Part shown: positions 23,060-34,918 of the stretch, piece by piece | How the letters are laid out: every line of letters starts with the position of its first letter | Position numbering within the stretch: position 1 is the first letter of the stretch | DNA from: Apteryx mantelli | Taxonomy: Eukaryota; Chordata; Aves; Apterygiformes; Apterygidae | NCBI RefSeq assembly: GCF_036417845.1 | Contig: NC_089981.1 | Location: 83,493,268-83,557,267, forward strand | DNA length: 64,000 bases | Reading direction: 5' to 3' | The notes under the pieces: model-generated | Database searches by the model: none | Seen by the model: the letters and a program-made list of their open reading frames with translations, nothing else | Told to the model about the DNA's origin: nothing | Translations under genes and position numbers: made by a program

Positions 23060-23812
23060 GTAGAAAAGCCATACCTAAGCCAGTCCCGACAAGTATATTT
23101 CTAACCCGTTCTTAAACACGTCTAATTCTTTCAACCTTGCCTCCTCACAGCTCTTGTTCTCCATGTTTTCTCTGGGCTTTCTCCAGTCAGAATCTGTCCT
23201 TGAAATTCGGTGCCCAAAACTAGACAACACTCCAGCTCAGGTCCTACCGGAGCCAAGCCCAGGGGAAGAAATGCCTCATGCCTGCAAGCTGTGCTGATGT
23301 CTATAGGTGCCAGGACAGCGTGTGCCTTCTTCCCAACAGCCCGACACCTTGGAGCGGGGCAGTGATCTGCAGTAACCCAGGCTGTCCTGGACCACAGCCC
23401 ACCTTTCCGGGTCAGTGCCTCCGCTCGGCACAGCTCGCGCTGGATTTTGGGCCTGTCTCCCAGCCTTTCCCACCTTGGTGTCATCTCCGTATTTCATAAG
23501 CACGCCCTGTTCCAGCATCTGGGCTGTTCCTGGAAATGCTGACCAGCCCTGGGCTGAGTAGAAGCCCTTGTTCAATTCATCCTGCTATTTTCACCAGCGA
23601 TAATCACTGTTCAGGAATGGTTTGCTACCCATCCCACAGTAATTTTGCCTAGATCACATTTCCTTGGTTCATTAAGGCACGGAACAGCATCAAAGGGCCA
23701 ACTAAAGCCGAGTTGTATCGTATCTAAAGGCCCTTCCTTACCCAAATGGCATCTCGTCATCAAACGCAGCTAGACTGGTATGACATAACTTCAGAAACCC
23801 ACTTTACACCCA
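23060..23812 (-). mobile_element. CR1 LINE fragment (ORF2 to 3' part), antisense
   Basis: The plus strand follows the antisense of the CR1/L3 consensus over about 750 bases. In order it shows 'tctaacccgttcttaaac', 'tctgggctttctccag', 'ggtgcccaaaactagacaac', 'cttggtgtcatctccgta', 'ggaatggtttgctaccc', and a decayed reverse-transcriptase segment near 23690-23730. Many substitutions and gaps show that this is an old, inactive copy. It is the longest transposon remnant I recognise in the window. Confidence 0.8.
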
Positions 23813-26800
23813 GTGGAAACTGAATCCCAGCAAGTCGGTCAGTAATGATATGTTCCAGGTCACGCAGAACTGAAATCGCCTGTCCTCAGGTCTCAGTCTT
23901 AAACTTAAGCAATGTTCTGATTTCCCAACTTTCATGGTTTATGAGCTTTGCAATAGTTAGTATCTGTCTAGAGAGAGGAAGTAGAGGGAGTTTTATGGCC
24001 ACAGTTTCCTCCTAGATTTTTAGTTCCTGTTTAAAAAAAAAAAATTTTTTTGGAGGTGCTGAAGGTCTCTAAACCAGAATACGTATAAATATTGGTATAT
24101 TACAGTTATCTATCTAACAGTTTACTTCAAAGCTAATGTCATGTTTTGGGGGCCAGCCTCATGCTTTCTGAACCTTAGGGTCTTGATTACACTGTGTGCA
24201 ACAGGACACTTCAAGAGAATAAACCAGGTTAACACAAAGGTACCTTTTTAGAAAGAAAATGAAAAACTAAAGATATAGCTAAATAGGTGGTCTACAGATT
24301 CATGTGAATATTTGTCAAAGCTGTCTTTGGACACCCTAATTCCATAAACTTTAAAGAGGACTTTAGGCTAATTTACTAGACTATTATGGTCTAACTAGTT
24401 AATGTACCAGCTGGTTTTTCAAGAAACCCTCTACGACTCAAGGTAAGGAAATGTTTCATTGGCTTAAAACCAAATCAGAAAAAGTAGCAAACAAAGGCAC
24501 CTCTTGAAAGCAGCACTTCTAAGACCAGTTTTGTTTTTCAGGGTTGAAGTCAGTCCTCATTTAGATCCCTCTATAAACCAGGCAGAATTTCCAAAGTGTC
24601 CGGCGCCTGGCAGCTCCCGCCGAGGCTGGCGACACAAGTGGCCTCACGCTGGGTTATCCGAGGTCCTGATTCATCAACGTACCTAAATACACACCTGCAT
24701 AACAAACCTGCGTTTGAACATAGCCATAGCCCCACGGACAGCTAGGCTCTGCATGGCCTCAAGGCCCTCTTAACCCACGCAGCAGCTGCAGCGAGTCCTT
24801 GCAGGGGGCCTGGCTGCGTGACGGCCGGTGCCCTGGCGCCACTGCGTGATGCTCAGCTGTGACCGTGACACCGGTGAAAGAGCCGAGACGACGGGAGAGA
24901 GGGAAGAAATTAGAAGAAACCTGCAGAGAGCCCCTGTCCTTTAACCAGATTAACACGAGCAAATGGCTCCCGGTTGGGAGCGCCAAATGGTAACATCAGC
25001 TGAGTTATCGCTGACAGCGCGGACAAAACTCACCTCAAGGTTTGTGGGAAAGGAGGCAGATGAACAGAGACGGAAGCAGTCATCATATGCCTTGTGTTAG
25101 CTACTGGCTTAAACCCTGGCCCAGGAAAACACTGAAGCATTTCTTCTCCCAGGTAGAGGCTTAGTGGCAAATTAATTTGACTTTGGGATTTTTATTTGCT
25201 GTAACACAACACGATGCTGCAAGAAGAAAAATCACTGAGCTGCTCAGCTCACCGAGTTTTAAAGCTTTGGCCTAAAACAGTAATTTGAACATGTCTGAGA
25301 GGGTAATAACATTTTTCCTCCGGCTCTGCCTATAATAGGGGTTGAAATGTTCCAAACATTTGTAGTTTTGCAAAACAAGAGGGAGCAAGGAGGCAAAGAT
25401 GGATTATCCCTTATTTTCTGAGTCTGATGCAGAGACAGCCTGAACTGTGAACACCTCCTGATATTAGCTGATGTTAACCACTGGGGACCAAAACTCCGGT
25501 TCCTAAACACCTGAATTTCAGTCTCCTCACCTATATGATGGCATTAACAGCACTTCCCTCTCTCTCTGGGACAGGCAGGGCTGGGACTCACCCGGACACC
25601 ATGACACCATCTAAATACGGGGGTAGATCCTACTGGTGCAATAGATCCATTAGTTAGATGATACATAATTAGGACACCATGAAACCCACTCATTACCTGG
25701 ATGAGTCCTCCAAACTGCACTGGAAAATATAACCCACGTCCAGGGTGCAGAGAGGCAGTAACCTGCTCAGCCCTTCTGTAAGCAGTGCCACTACCCCCAG
25801 CTGCCTGTTCCTGCCCACATCCCGTCTTCTCACACCACACCAGGGAGGAGCACGAGCCGGGAAAGGAAAACTCACCGTCTTTCCTCCTTCAGGACACCTT
25901 TTCCTTCCCTCTTCTGTGGTGTTTCCCCAGTTCTGCTCCCCTCCAGGCCACATACGGAGAAGGGAAACTCATCTACGAGCCCTTCTCCTTCATGTCTCTC
26001 TTCGCCCTTTGCTTTAGCTAAGTTGGGCCAACTTTGGTACCAACAGTGATGGAGCCAAACTTGGACATTGCCTTACAGCGTGGCAGTATATTTTAAGACC
26101 CGTTGCTGAAACAGGCTGCAAAGTCTGCTTCTTTCCTCGCCCGCCGTCTGCGTTCGCCCGCAAGGCACTGCACCCTGCGCGCGGCGTGTGGCCGCTCCTG
26201 GGTTCACGGCGGGTTTCGCTGACCCATGTGATGGAGCTGCCCCAACTTTTCTTAGCAGCCATTTCCACTGGCAAATAGATCTCGCTCCCAGATCGCTGCC
26301 TGGAAAGTTTGCATGGTATGTGGCTTCATTTTCTTTTCCATAATATGAAATCCAATCTGAAACACATAGATTAGTTTACTAATCTGTGTAAATCCTATTA
26401 ATAGCCCTTACGTGGCTGCGCTCCCATTCACGTTCCAACAAATCTGTTTAGCCAGGGTTGGTTTTCCCTCCTCTCCGGCAAGATCTTCACACCTGGTTGT
26501 GGTCACGTCTGCCCGCCACGGCTGGCCTTGGCCACGAATGGAAACTTTGGCTTTACCATCCAGCCATCTCCCATACTTCTCTCATTTCCCATGATCCAAC
26601 ATGTTTTGGACCAAAGCATCGGTGCTGTAAATCACCGCAGAGCCCCTGAAGCTGAAGAGAGCGTACAGGGGGTCTCGCAGGTTTATTGGGCAGGGGCAGA
26701 GCCTGCAGCCCTGCCGGCACCGCCGGGGTCCAGGCCCGCTCCCAGCGCAACGCCCTCTTCCTACCCGAGACGCCTGGAGGAGGTGATGGACAAGCTCTGG

Positions 26801-28267
26801 AGCCGTGAGACACTGGGTTCAAACCAGCTGCACGCGCATCCCCCGTGTCACCTTCTCGGTGCCGTACAGCGCGGCACCGTCCTGGCCGCTGCGTACGGTT
26901 TGACGTAGCAGCTCGCAGCCCACCAGCCCCAGGGCAGCGCGGCGCCCGGAGAGGGACGGCACCACGCCACGGCCTTCAGGGAGGCAGCCCTCCATCCCCG
27001 CACGCCTCGGGTCGGCGGCTCGCGGGCTACCACCGGCCCTCAGCAAGGGCTGGCCGAGATGGCCATCCCGAAAATCTTCAACGTGCTTCTCCGGTGAGGC
27101 AGAGAAAAGCACGTTCTAGCTCACCGGAGGGCAGGGGTTGAATTAAAGCCTCATTTACAGAATCACACCGCGTTACAAACCCATCGGCGACCTCCCGGAG
27201 CGGAGGGATCTGCGCTCCTTGCTGGAGCTCGTTGACGAGGCAGACCTGACCATCCACCCTCCCTTCCTCCGAGAGCCGTGACGGGCCCTCGGGTGCTTTT
27301 ACAAAGCTCGATGAAAAGGTCGAGCCTGGCGGCGCAGGACCAGCTGCGGCACGGCGCTGGCGTGCCCGTCCGACGGCTCTCCTGCCAGCGGTTCAGTTCA
27401 TAGCGCGCAGGATTTGTGGCTCCTCTCTTTCTTCCCCCATAGGTGAGCGACACCCGCTCCCCTTCCAAAAGGGTACAGATTTTCTCTGATCGCTGCAGAA
27501 ACTTTTCCAGATCACTACAGCTTCGCTCTCTCACAATTTCTCCTAAGTTGTCTTTAGTTGCTTGAATAATTCCTGCTGTTTTTCACGATCGTTAACTCAG
27601 GAATTGCTTATATTGCCTCAGTGTTTACAGAAGAAGTAAGTTTAGGAGTATTACCCACACTCAAGAAATTCTCCCCAAATTCTGCTTGACAGGGGGTTCT
27701 TTATCTGTCACCTCTGTCCAAGCCTGCCTACGAAGCAGCCATTTGTTTTTATACCTTTAAGCTCCTTCTAAAGGTGACTGTTGTGAGATATTAAAATGCC
27801 GCAGAGGAAAAAAAAAAAACAAAAAAAAAAGAAAAATGAACTTTTAGAGAGGAACAACCAGCCAAATACAATATGTGGCCAGACAGAATCAGAAGTCCTG
27901 GCGGCAGTGCAAACCCGAGAGGCATCAGACAAACCACCCCAGCCACACCGGTAACGGTTCACCAGGAGAAGGAATGCAGGGAAAACAAAAAAAAAGAGGG
28001 GGAAGCCCCCCCCCCCTTCCTCCTCTCTTCTCCCCGCAAAAGACTATCCCAGACATTTGGTATATTCAGGTGCAAGAGCCCCCAGCACGCCGCTGCTGGA
28101 AGGGCGAACAGGGACTGCTGGCCTGCAAGCTCTGCCGGGCCCGAGCGAGGCAGACCCGGTGGAAAGCGATGGCTTAAATGTTAAGAGATATAGCACGGGA
28201 ACGGATCCCACTGGTCTTCCTGCTGGGATGCTGCTATCAGAGGCAAATACCCTGTCAGCCTGTCAGA
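23813..28267. other. intergenic, no gene recognised
   Basis: This stretch is AT-rich to about 26100 and more GC-rich at 26150-27400. It holds a MIR-like piece near 25512, an A/T run at 24031-24052 and an A-rich low-complexity run at 27809-27838. No exon or strong regulatory-looking block was seen. Confidence 0.55.
25512..25562 (-). mobile_element. MIR-like fragment
   Basis: AATTTCAGTCTCCTCACC followed by TATATGATGGCATTAACAGC matches the antisense MIR signature 'cagtttcctcatctgtaaaatgg..ataa'. It is only about 50 bases long, so the call is tentative. Confidence 0.5.
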
Positions 28268-28395
28268 ACACTATACTATATAGTATATATACAATATAAT
28301 ATAATATAATATGTATTATATTTAATATCATACATAATATATAGCGTATATATACTATTATAATATGTTTTACATAGAGTATAACAATATACTCT
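28268..28395. repeat. AT-rich degenerate microsatellite
   Basis: About 130 bases of TA, TATAA and ATAATAT units include several self-complementary runs. This is low-complexity DNA that could extrude cruciforms. Confidence 0.9.
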
Positions 28396-29179
28396 GAACT
28401 AGCTAGCGATTTCGGCTGCCGCGGCAGGTTACAAATGCGGTTACGGTTCCTGGTTCTCCTGCCTTTGCTATGGGGGATGAATATTCTTTCAAGGGGCAGG
28501 GCGGGCAGGGCGCCTCCCCGTGTCACAGCAATAAAACTCACTTTATAAATGAATTTTCACAAAGAATTGAAAACTGGCCCCGGTGCCAAGGTTGCCAGGT
28601 CCTGCACGCTGGTGACGCCCTGGCCTTCACGCAGCTGCCAGCTCACTGCTCAAACACGCGCTGCAGCTCTGGCAGCGCCGCTGAGGTCTGCGTGCTCGGA
28701 GAGAAGTCACAGCGGCGCCAGCAGCTGCCGGGACCACGTTGCCTCTAAAACACGGGGATGCTTTGGATTGGGAAGCGTGCAAAAAAAATCCCCAAGCCCC
28801 AAATCTTCCGTGCCATCCTCTTGCTCATCCAAGCACAAAGATAAGTGCCTATTATCCCAGCCTTAGCCGGAGAAGCATGACAGCGGGACGAAAGTGGCCT
28901 CATGGACACGCCTGGCGAATGACGGGAGTCACGGCAAAGCTTCCCACGGAAGCCGGAATTAAAGGGGCTTCCCTTGCCCTGAGAAGAGCTGCAGAGAAGG
29001 GGAGAGGAGAAGGATGCGGGTGGTAGGTTAGACACTGCCTAAGCCACCGCAGGCCCGAGGGACCCTAAACCGAACAGAGCTGAAACTCATTGGAACTGCG
29101 ATTTAATGAAACGGAAAGACACCGCACCTATGTGTAACGAGCCTCTAAATTTCATTGCCACAACCTATCACGGACTCCA
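28396..29179. other. intergenic, no gene recognised
   Basis: This moderately GC-rich stretch has short overlapping open frames on both strands, none recognisable. I see no repeat. Confidence 0.5.
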
Positions 29180-29400
29180 GGAGTTTTGCATAGAAAGACT
29201 GGAAATACATATATCTACAAAGCCAAGGCTGGAAAGACCTTGACAATACCATTCAGTGTTTCCCCCAGCTCCAAGGCAGGATCAAATACATGTTGGTATT
29301 TTCTGACAGATGTTTGTCTAGACCTGTTTTTAAAAGAGAGTCTCCCACCTCCCCACGCAATTTATTCCGATGCTTCCTTTTCTTCTTCGGCTTCACACAC
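29180..29400 (-). mobile_element. CR1 LINE 3' fragment, antisense
   Basis: The plus strand shows 'tttcccccagctccaaggcaggatcaaata', 'tctgacagatgtttgtctagacctg', 'ttttaaaagagagtctccc' and 'caatttattccgatgctt'. This is the antisense of the 3' part of an old CR1 family common in sauropsids. It covers only about 220 bases. Confidence 0.8.
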
Positions 29401-29929
29401 GCACACGCGCACATATATATTTATCCCCAAAGGTGAGCTGAGCTGTCTCCAATAACCCGCACATCAAAAGGCTCGTTGACTCATTTCTCGTGGCAAGACC
29501 TTCGTTGTGAATGATGTACGAGCCCGAGACATCCCAGCGTGACCTGAGATTACAGGCTGAGCTTGGGGGGCCGGCGATGGGCTAAGGGGGCCAAACAGGA
29601 AAAGAGGGGGAAATTCATTCCTTTCCTTATTAACCGGTCGGATTCGGGCTGCCGATGAAAGAGAGACCAGCCAACACGCTTCTTCTGTGCGCTCGGTTTC
29701 GAAACGCAGACGGGGACGTTCCTCTGTTTGGATAGAGCGAGTTTTCTTTCGGCTTCTTCAGCAGCCGCGCGGGAAGCGCCGCCGTCCTGCCACGCTCAAG
29801 TGACATAAAGGACCGGATGAAGAATGAGCCTCCGCATCTGGAATATGCGGTGACACAAAGGAGAGCAGCACTTTTGCAGGGTACGCGCGGTATCCATTAC
29901 CTCCACTTTCGGACTGACAATGCACCAAA

Positions 29930-30370
29930 TGTTTCGTTGCCCGGGGCCTTACAAAGCCGACTGGCTTTTTTAGCTGAAAGCACTAATGTAGGAAGGCAAT
30001 TGGGAATTAATTATTTAATGCGATTCTCATTGGTAGAAAGCTTCTACCCCTCCTGCATCTCAGCTACCGTTGTACATATGTTGCTTTCTTCAGTCTGCAG
30101 CGATTAGACAGGAGCAGAAAATTATGGCTAAATCCAGTTCCCGCTTACAATGAACTCCACTTAAATAGGCAGATTTGCACTCGGGTAACTAAGAGCACAG
30201 TTCAGACCCACGTTTTGAAAATGGTGTTTGTGACAAAAACTGTGGCCGGATCTCTATTCCTATTTAATAATTACAGTAGGCAGAAGTAGCCCTATTAGTA
30301 AAAAATCCGAATCAGGTCATTTAATGTAGCCATTTGGATGCCTGGTTGGATCTGGGTGAGCCAAAGGAAA
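29930..30370. promoter_or_regulatory. enhancer-like block (candidate)
   Basis: This is unique sequence dense in homeodomain cores: GGCAATTGGGAATTAATTATTT (29994-30015), AATAATTACAG, CATTTAATG and CCACTTAA. It is 9 kb upstream of SIX1. The density and absence of repeats suggest a conserved element, but conservation was not tested. Confidence 0.35.
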
Positions 30371-30889
30371 GGGGAGAAAGGTGGATTTCTGAACCCGTCC
30401 TGTGTGTTGGTTCAGCTCCAGTTTCGCGGGGATCCTGAAGATAAGCATCTATTTCTTTTAGAGTGCTTTTAGTGATGACCTGCGTAGAAGCAAATGTCCT
30501 TTCGAAGATATCTCTGTAACAGCTGCGTGCCAGAAACTCCCATTTGAGTTACTTCAGGAGCTGAAGGATGGGGCCCCAGGTATTTGAAAAATAAAGTTTG
30601 CAAAATAAGGTTCTGCAGAAGGGCTTACGGGGCACAGGGACTTACACTGTCAGCTGCTGCGTAGGGGAAAATGGTCACTTTTTCCCTGCAACAACCATCT
30701 CTGAATTATTTTGGATGAAGCCCTAACAGGATTCCACCAAAATTCAGTGTAGTGAGTTACACCAGGAATTAATTTACCCTAACGTGTCGTGTATTTCTGA
30801 ACACAAACTCTATTGCTTTTGCTTTTTTCGCCTCTTCAGATGAAAGAAATATGACTGTACAGATGTGCTTTTCTAAGATCCAGCGGCAC

Positions 30890-30898
30890 GAAACCTGA
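30890..30898 (-). promoter_or_regulatory. SIX/MEF3 binding motif
   Basis: An exact GAAACCTGA stands in ordinary intergenic sequence 8.2 kb upstream of SIX1. Its neighbourhood (30700-30800) has GGAATTAATTTACCC but is less enhancer-like than the 34 kb block. Confidence 0.3.
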
Positions 30899-31125
30899 AA
30901 TAGCCCAGCAAGACTCAGGAACGAGCAGCTTTAATAACCATGGAAGCATGACACTTTTGAAGCTCTATGAAATTATATACCTGGGTCCGAGGAGTGTAAA
31001 CTTATCCATCTGGGTCAATCTGCTGATAAACAGATACAAGTCATTTTCTCCTGGAAAGCGGCATTATATGTTGTTTGAAAAAACAGAGAGTCGTAACGGA
31101 CAGGTTTATGATGGGAAGACAAAAA

Positions 31126-31169
31126 GATATACATATATATTATATATATATATATATTATATATATAAT
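31126..31169. repeat. (TA)n repeat
   Basis: This is an interrupted TA dinucleotide run of about 44 bases, placed at the left edge of a CpG-rich block. Confidence 0.9.
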
Positions 31170-32181
31170 GCTAGCAGAGTTGTTCTTTAAAGAAGAAGAG
31201 AAGGCGGCGTGAAAGCGTTCGCCCAAGGGAAGCGATTCCCCGTGAGGGCGGCAGGAAAGGGGCTGCGCATCCCTCAGGGGCAGCCGGAGCGCGGCCGGAG
31301 AGGGCCGAGGCAGGCGGACGCCCACGCGGCGTGCGGAGCCGGCACGGGCACCCCAGCCCTCGCCCCACGCCGGGTGACCTTTCCCCTCCGCGTGGTTTCA
31401 AAGGCGGCGGTGCCGGCGCGGAGCAGACTGCGTGCCATATGGACCGTGACCTCCGCGCCGCTCTGCCAAGCCGCTCGGGGCATCGCTAATGAGAGGTGAA
31501 AGGTCCCTCTCGCGCCGCTCGCGGGAACCCACCGAGCCGCCCCCCTTCCCCGGCACGCAGCCCCCCGCCACGGGGCCTGCCGCGCTCCCACGGCCGCACA
31601 CACGCGCGCGCCGAGGGGCCGCCGGGGCCCAGGCCCACGGGCAAAGAAAATGTTTGTTCTGTGCCCGAATGCAAAGAGCGCGGCCCAACAGGGCCGTTCA
31701 TGTAAATCTTGTCTCACACTAAAACAAATCTTCACGGCTACAGCCGCAGGAAGCCAAGGACAGTGTCTTGTTTAGAAAATAGATTAGGCATTTTGCATCG
31801 GCCGGGGGGGGGGGGCATGTATTTGCGTTGCAATGCGGTGAAACGGGAAGCTGGGTGCCGCGTTAGGTGCTAAGGGGGAAACGCAGAGCAGCTGGAAAAG
31901 CGCCCGGGGAGGGAAGTGGCGAGTGGGCCTCACTCGGCTCGCAGCGGGCCCCGCACACCTGCCCCGGCTGCGGGGAGCCGCAGGCGCTCGGCCCGGCCCA
32001 GCGCAGCACCAGCCCCGCACCCCTGCCAGGGCAGGCAGAAAGTGCGGCACTCCCCACGCCAAACTGCAAGTTTTTTCCCCCCCTCCTTTTTTTTTTTTTT
32101 TTTGCAATTTCTCTGCAGCTTTCAGCAAAAAAATGATTGCAGTGTCCTGCAGAAAAAAGCACCCATTTTTGGCTCAGATTG

Positions 32182-32183
<2 letters not shown>

Positions 32184-32219
<36 letters not shown>
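32184..32219. repeat. (TA)18 microsatellite
   Basis: An uninterrupted TA run of about 36 bases is followed directly by a G run and T runs. Confidence 0.95.
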
Positions 32220-32221
<2 letters not shown>

Positions 32222-32395
32222 GTGGGGGGGTTTTGTTGTTTTTTTGTTTTTTTGCAAGCTTCTCTGGGTGCCCAGCACCCTTCCTTTGCCCAGCCATCAC
32301 CTAAGGGACGAGATGGAAGTGGTCCGCTCACATGCGGCTCGGAGAGCAGCCACCTTCCTGTGATGGGGGGGGGGGGGGCTCCGCATGGACAGGCC

Positions 32396-32815
32396 TGGCC
32401 ACGTGCACACACGCGGGTGGGTGCTCGAGGGTGGGGGGGGTGCACGTGTTGCGGGTGCCCGCGGGTGGGTGGCCATGCGTATGGGGTGTGCACGTGTGGG
32501 GTGGTGCACAGTGGTAGATGTTTGCGCACGTGGGTAGGTGGATGTGCACCCGTGGGTGTCTGTGTGCACGTGGGTATGCGCGCAGCCGTGTGCATGTGCA
32601 CACGTGGACGGATGTGCACACACGGGTGTGACTGCGCACGGGGGTGTCTGCATGCCCACGGGTGAGTGTGGACGCGTAGGTGCGGGCGTGCACAGGGACG
32701 TGTTTGTGCACCCGGGGGTGCGGGTGCGCACCCGGGGGTGCTGGCGCGCGCTGCCGGGGTGCGTGCACACGCGGGGACGTGCACACGCGAGGGGGCACGT
32801 GCCCCCCGCCCGGCA
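32396..32815 (+). repeat. degenerate GTGCACACGTGGG minisatellite
   Basis: About 420 bases are made of variable 18-26-base units around GTGCACACGTGGGTG, with many CACGTG, GTGCAC and GCGCAC steps. Much of it alternates purine and pyrimidine. The minus-strand frames read as His/Thr/Pro/Cys-rich repeats, which is expected from the units and not evidence of a protein. Confidence 0.85.
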
Positions 32816-33929
32816 CAGCCCCGCTCGGCGTCCCCGCGCCCGCCCCGTCGGTGCCCGGGCGGCGGCGCAGCGCGGGCAGCGCGCAGCTCCCGCGGCGGGA
32901 GGCGTCCGCGCCCCCCCGGGCGGCTCCGCGGGGCGCGCAGCGGAAGAAAGGGCTTTGCCGTTGTTCCCTTTCGCTGGAAATGACCCCCTGGTGGCACATG
33001 TCGCTCGGCTGAGACATGGGCGGTAAGGACCCACGGACACACACGGACCCACGGACACACACGCGGCTGCGTTCCTGCCTCCCCGCGCCGGCACAACCCC
33101 CGCGGGGAAGGGGCTCCAAGCCTCGCTATTTTTGCGCCCCGGCTGGATTTTCCCGTCGCGTCCCTGCGCGCAGAAATGAACCGCTCGTTTGCAGCGCTTC
33201 CCCGCCAGCCGGGGCGCAGGGAGGCGGATCGGGGGCCGCCGCCGGCACACGCGTCGGGCAGCGCCGGGGAACAGGCTGCCCCGCGGCGGCGGCGGCGGCG
33301 AGGGCCCGGCTGCCCGCGGCCGGTGCCGTGGGGCCGGGGCACGCGGAGCCCCCCCGCAGGAGCTGCCCCCGGGGTCGCTGTGCCCGGCGGCTTTCGCCGG
33401 TGCGGGGCGGCTTGTGCTCTCCGCCGTCGGCGATCAATCCCGCGGCAGCGCAGCGCCCGATTTGTCTGCACCGCTCCGCAGCCTAACTCGAGATGCATTA
33501 TCTTATTTAAAAAAAAAAAAGAAAGAAAGAAAGAAAAGAGAAAGGGCCACGGCAAGAAGCTGCAATTATCGTTGTCTCGGGTTACGGCAAATTCCATTAT
33601 GCTGAGAAATGGGAGGCGAACAACGCCGCGAAAATGCCGAGCGTCTCGCTAATAACGCGCGGCCGCAGCTCGGTGCCTGCGTGCGCGCCAGCGCGGGGCG
33701 GCTCCCAGCTGCCGGCCGGCGGGGCTGAGCGTTACAGCGGGGGGAGCGGTGCCCCCGGCCGGCCACGGCCGCCTCGGCGCCGCTCCGGAGGTGCTCGGGT
33801 ACCCGGCGGCTGCCCGGGTGAGTTCAGGGCCCTGCTGCACACACGCACACACGCGGGCTGCGGTACCGGCAGCCCCGGCTGGGAGGAAACCGGGCAGGCT
33901 GCCGTGCAGAAAAGGAGTTAAACCCCGCC

Positions 33930-34240
33930 GTTGTCCTTTGATTTAGGGAACTGCTCATCCGATTCAGTTCCAGATTATTCAGGGGCAGACTGACTCTCTC
34001 GCTCTCTCTTTCTCCCCACACCAGCCCAAACATCTTGAAGTAATCAGCAGCTGAGAACGGAGACGTCCCCCTGGCATCTCAGGTTAAAGAAGGAGGTCCA
34101 GGAAAATGTGGTAGAGCCATTACAAGAAACCTGAGATGCATTCATCAGAGACTCCAATTGCCATCGCATTAGGATTGATTAGAGACCAGCAGTACCGTAA
34201 TGACCCGGAAAGAGGGGCATACAGGGATTATTAATATCAG
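33930..34240. promoter_or_regulatory. candidate SIX1 upstream enhancer with SIX and OTX-type sites
   Basis: This is non-repetitive sequence 4.9-5.2 kb upstream of the SIX1 start codon. Visible motifs are TAATCA (34041), CAGCTG (34048-34053), TCAGGTTAA (34079-34087, one of two near or exact SIX sites), the exact SIX/MEF3 motif GAAACCTGA (34126-34134), AGGATTGATTAG (34171-34182) and an OTX/PITX-type GGATTA (34225-34230). The combination fits a placode or sensory enhancer under SIX feedback. It is an inference from motifs only. Confidence 0.45.
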
Positions 34241-34918
34241 ACTTCTTAAAAAAAAAAAAAAAACAGGAGAAAAAGAAAGAGAGAGAAGGGGGGAAAAAAA
34301 AGATTTGCAGTACCAGGGCTGCTGCCTGTATACAAACTTACCTACGGAGCCCAGGCACTGATGAGCCGCGCAAACGATAATCTAATTCCTGTAAAAGAAA
34401 AAGCAGATAAACATGGAAAAAAAAAAAAACACCTTGGAAAACCCGCGGATCGCCCGCTCGCGTGCGCGGGGCACAACGAAATCGCCGAGCGCTGCGGCCG
34501 CGCTGCGCGGAGCCGGAGCTGCGGCGGCTCCGGGCGCGTCGCGGGGGGACCCGGCCCCGGCCCCGGCTCCGGTGCCGGGCTCGCCGGTGCTGGGAGAAGG
34601 AAGCTGGTCCCCGCGACAGCAAGGACAAGTTAACGAGGCTCCAAGAGGAGCAGGGGAGACCGAGGTGGCTCGTCTCCTTCTCAGTTCTCTGCGCCAAAAC
34701 AAATCAGCCCCTCCTGGTCTCGGTTTAATGTAGCTCACCGGATAATTAACTCCATCTTTCCAGCCCTGCTTTAACTGTTTATTTAGTGTCACCCCGTATT
34801 ACCATCACTAGCACTTTCCTCTGAACAGGAGGAGCTGGAGGGTTTCACCTCCCGAAAGGAAATTCTTCGTAGCTTAAAAGAATCAGCATCCAGGAGGTAC
34901 ATTAGCAAGCAGGAAGGC

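Larger units (their letters stand above)
31200..33480. other. orphan CpG-rich block between SIX4 and SIX1
   Basis: About 2.3 kb of GC- and CpG-rich DNA, interrupted by T-rich and TA runs near 32087-32255, contains the CACGTG-rich minisatellite. No start of a known gene is present. Open frames up to 491 codons cross it on the minus strand, but they are products of composition and of repeat periodicity. It could be an enhancer-linked or non-coding-RNA CpG island of the SIX locus, or simply GC-biased DNA. Confidence 0.6.

Noticed and set aside
32122-33597. Minus-strand 491-codon frame and related His/Thr/Pro/Cys-rich frames
   Set aside because: They follow the repeat units of the minisatellite and GC-rich flanks. 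No domain or family likeness.
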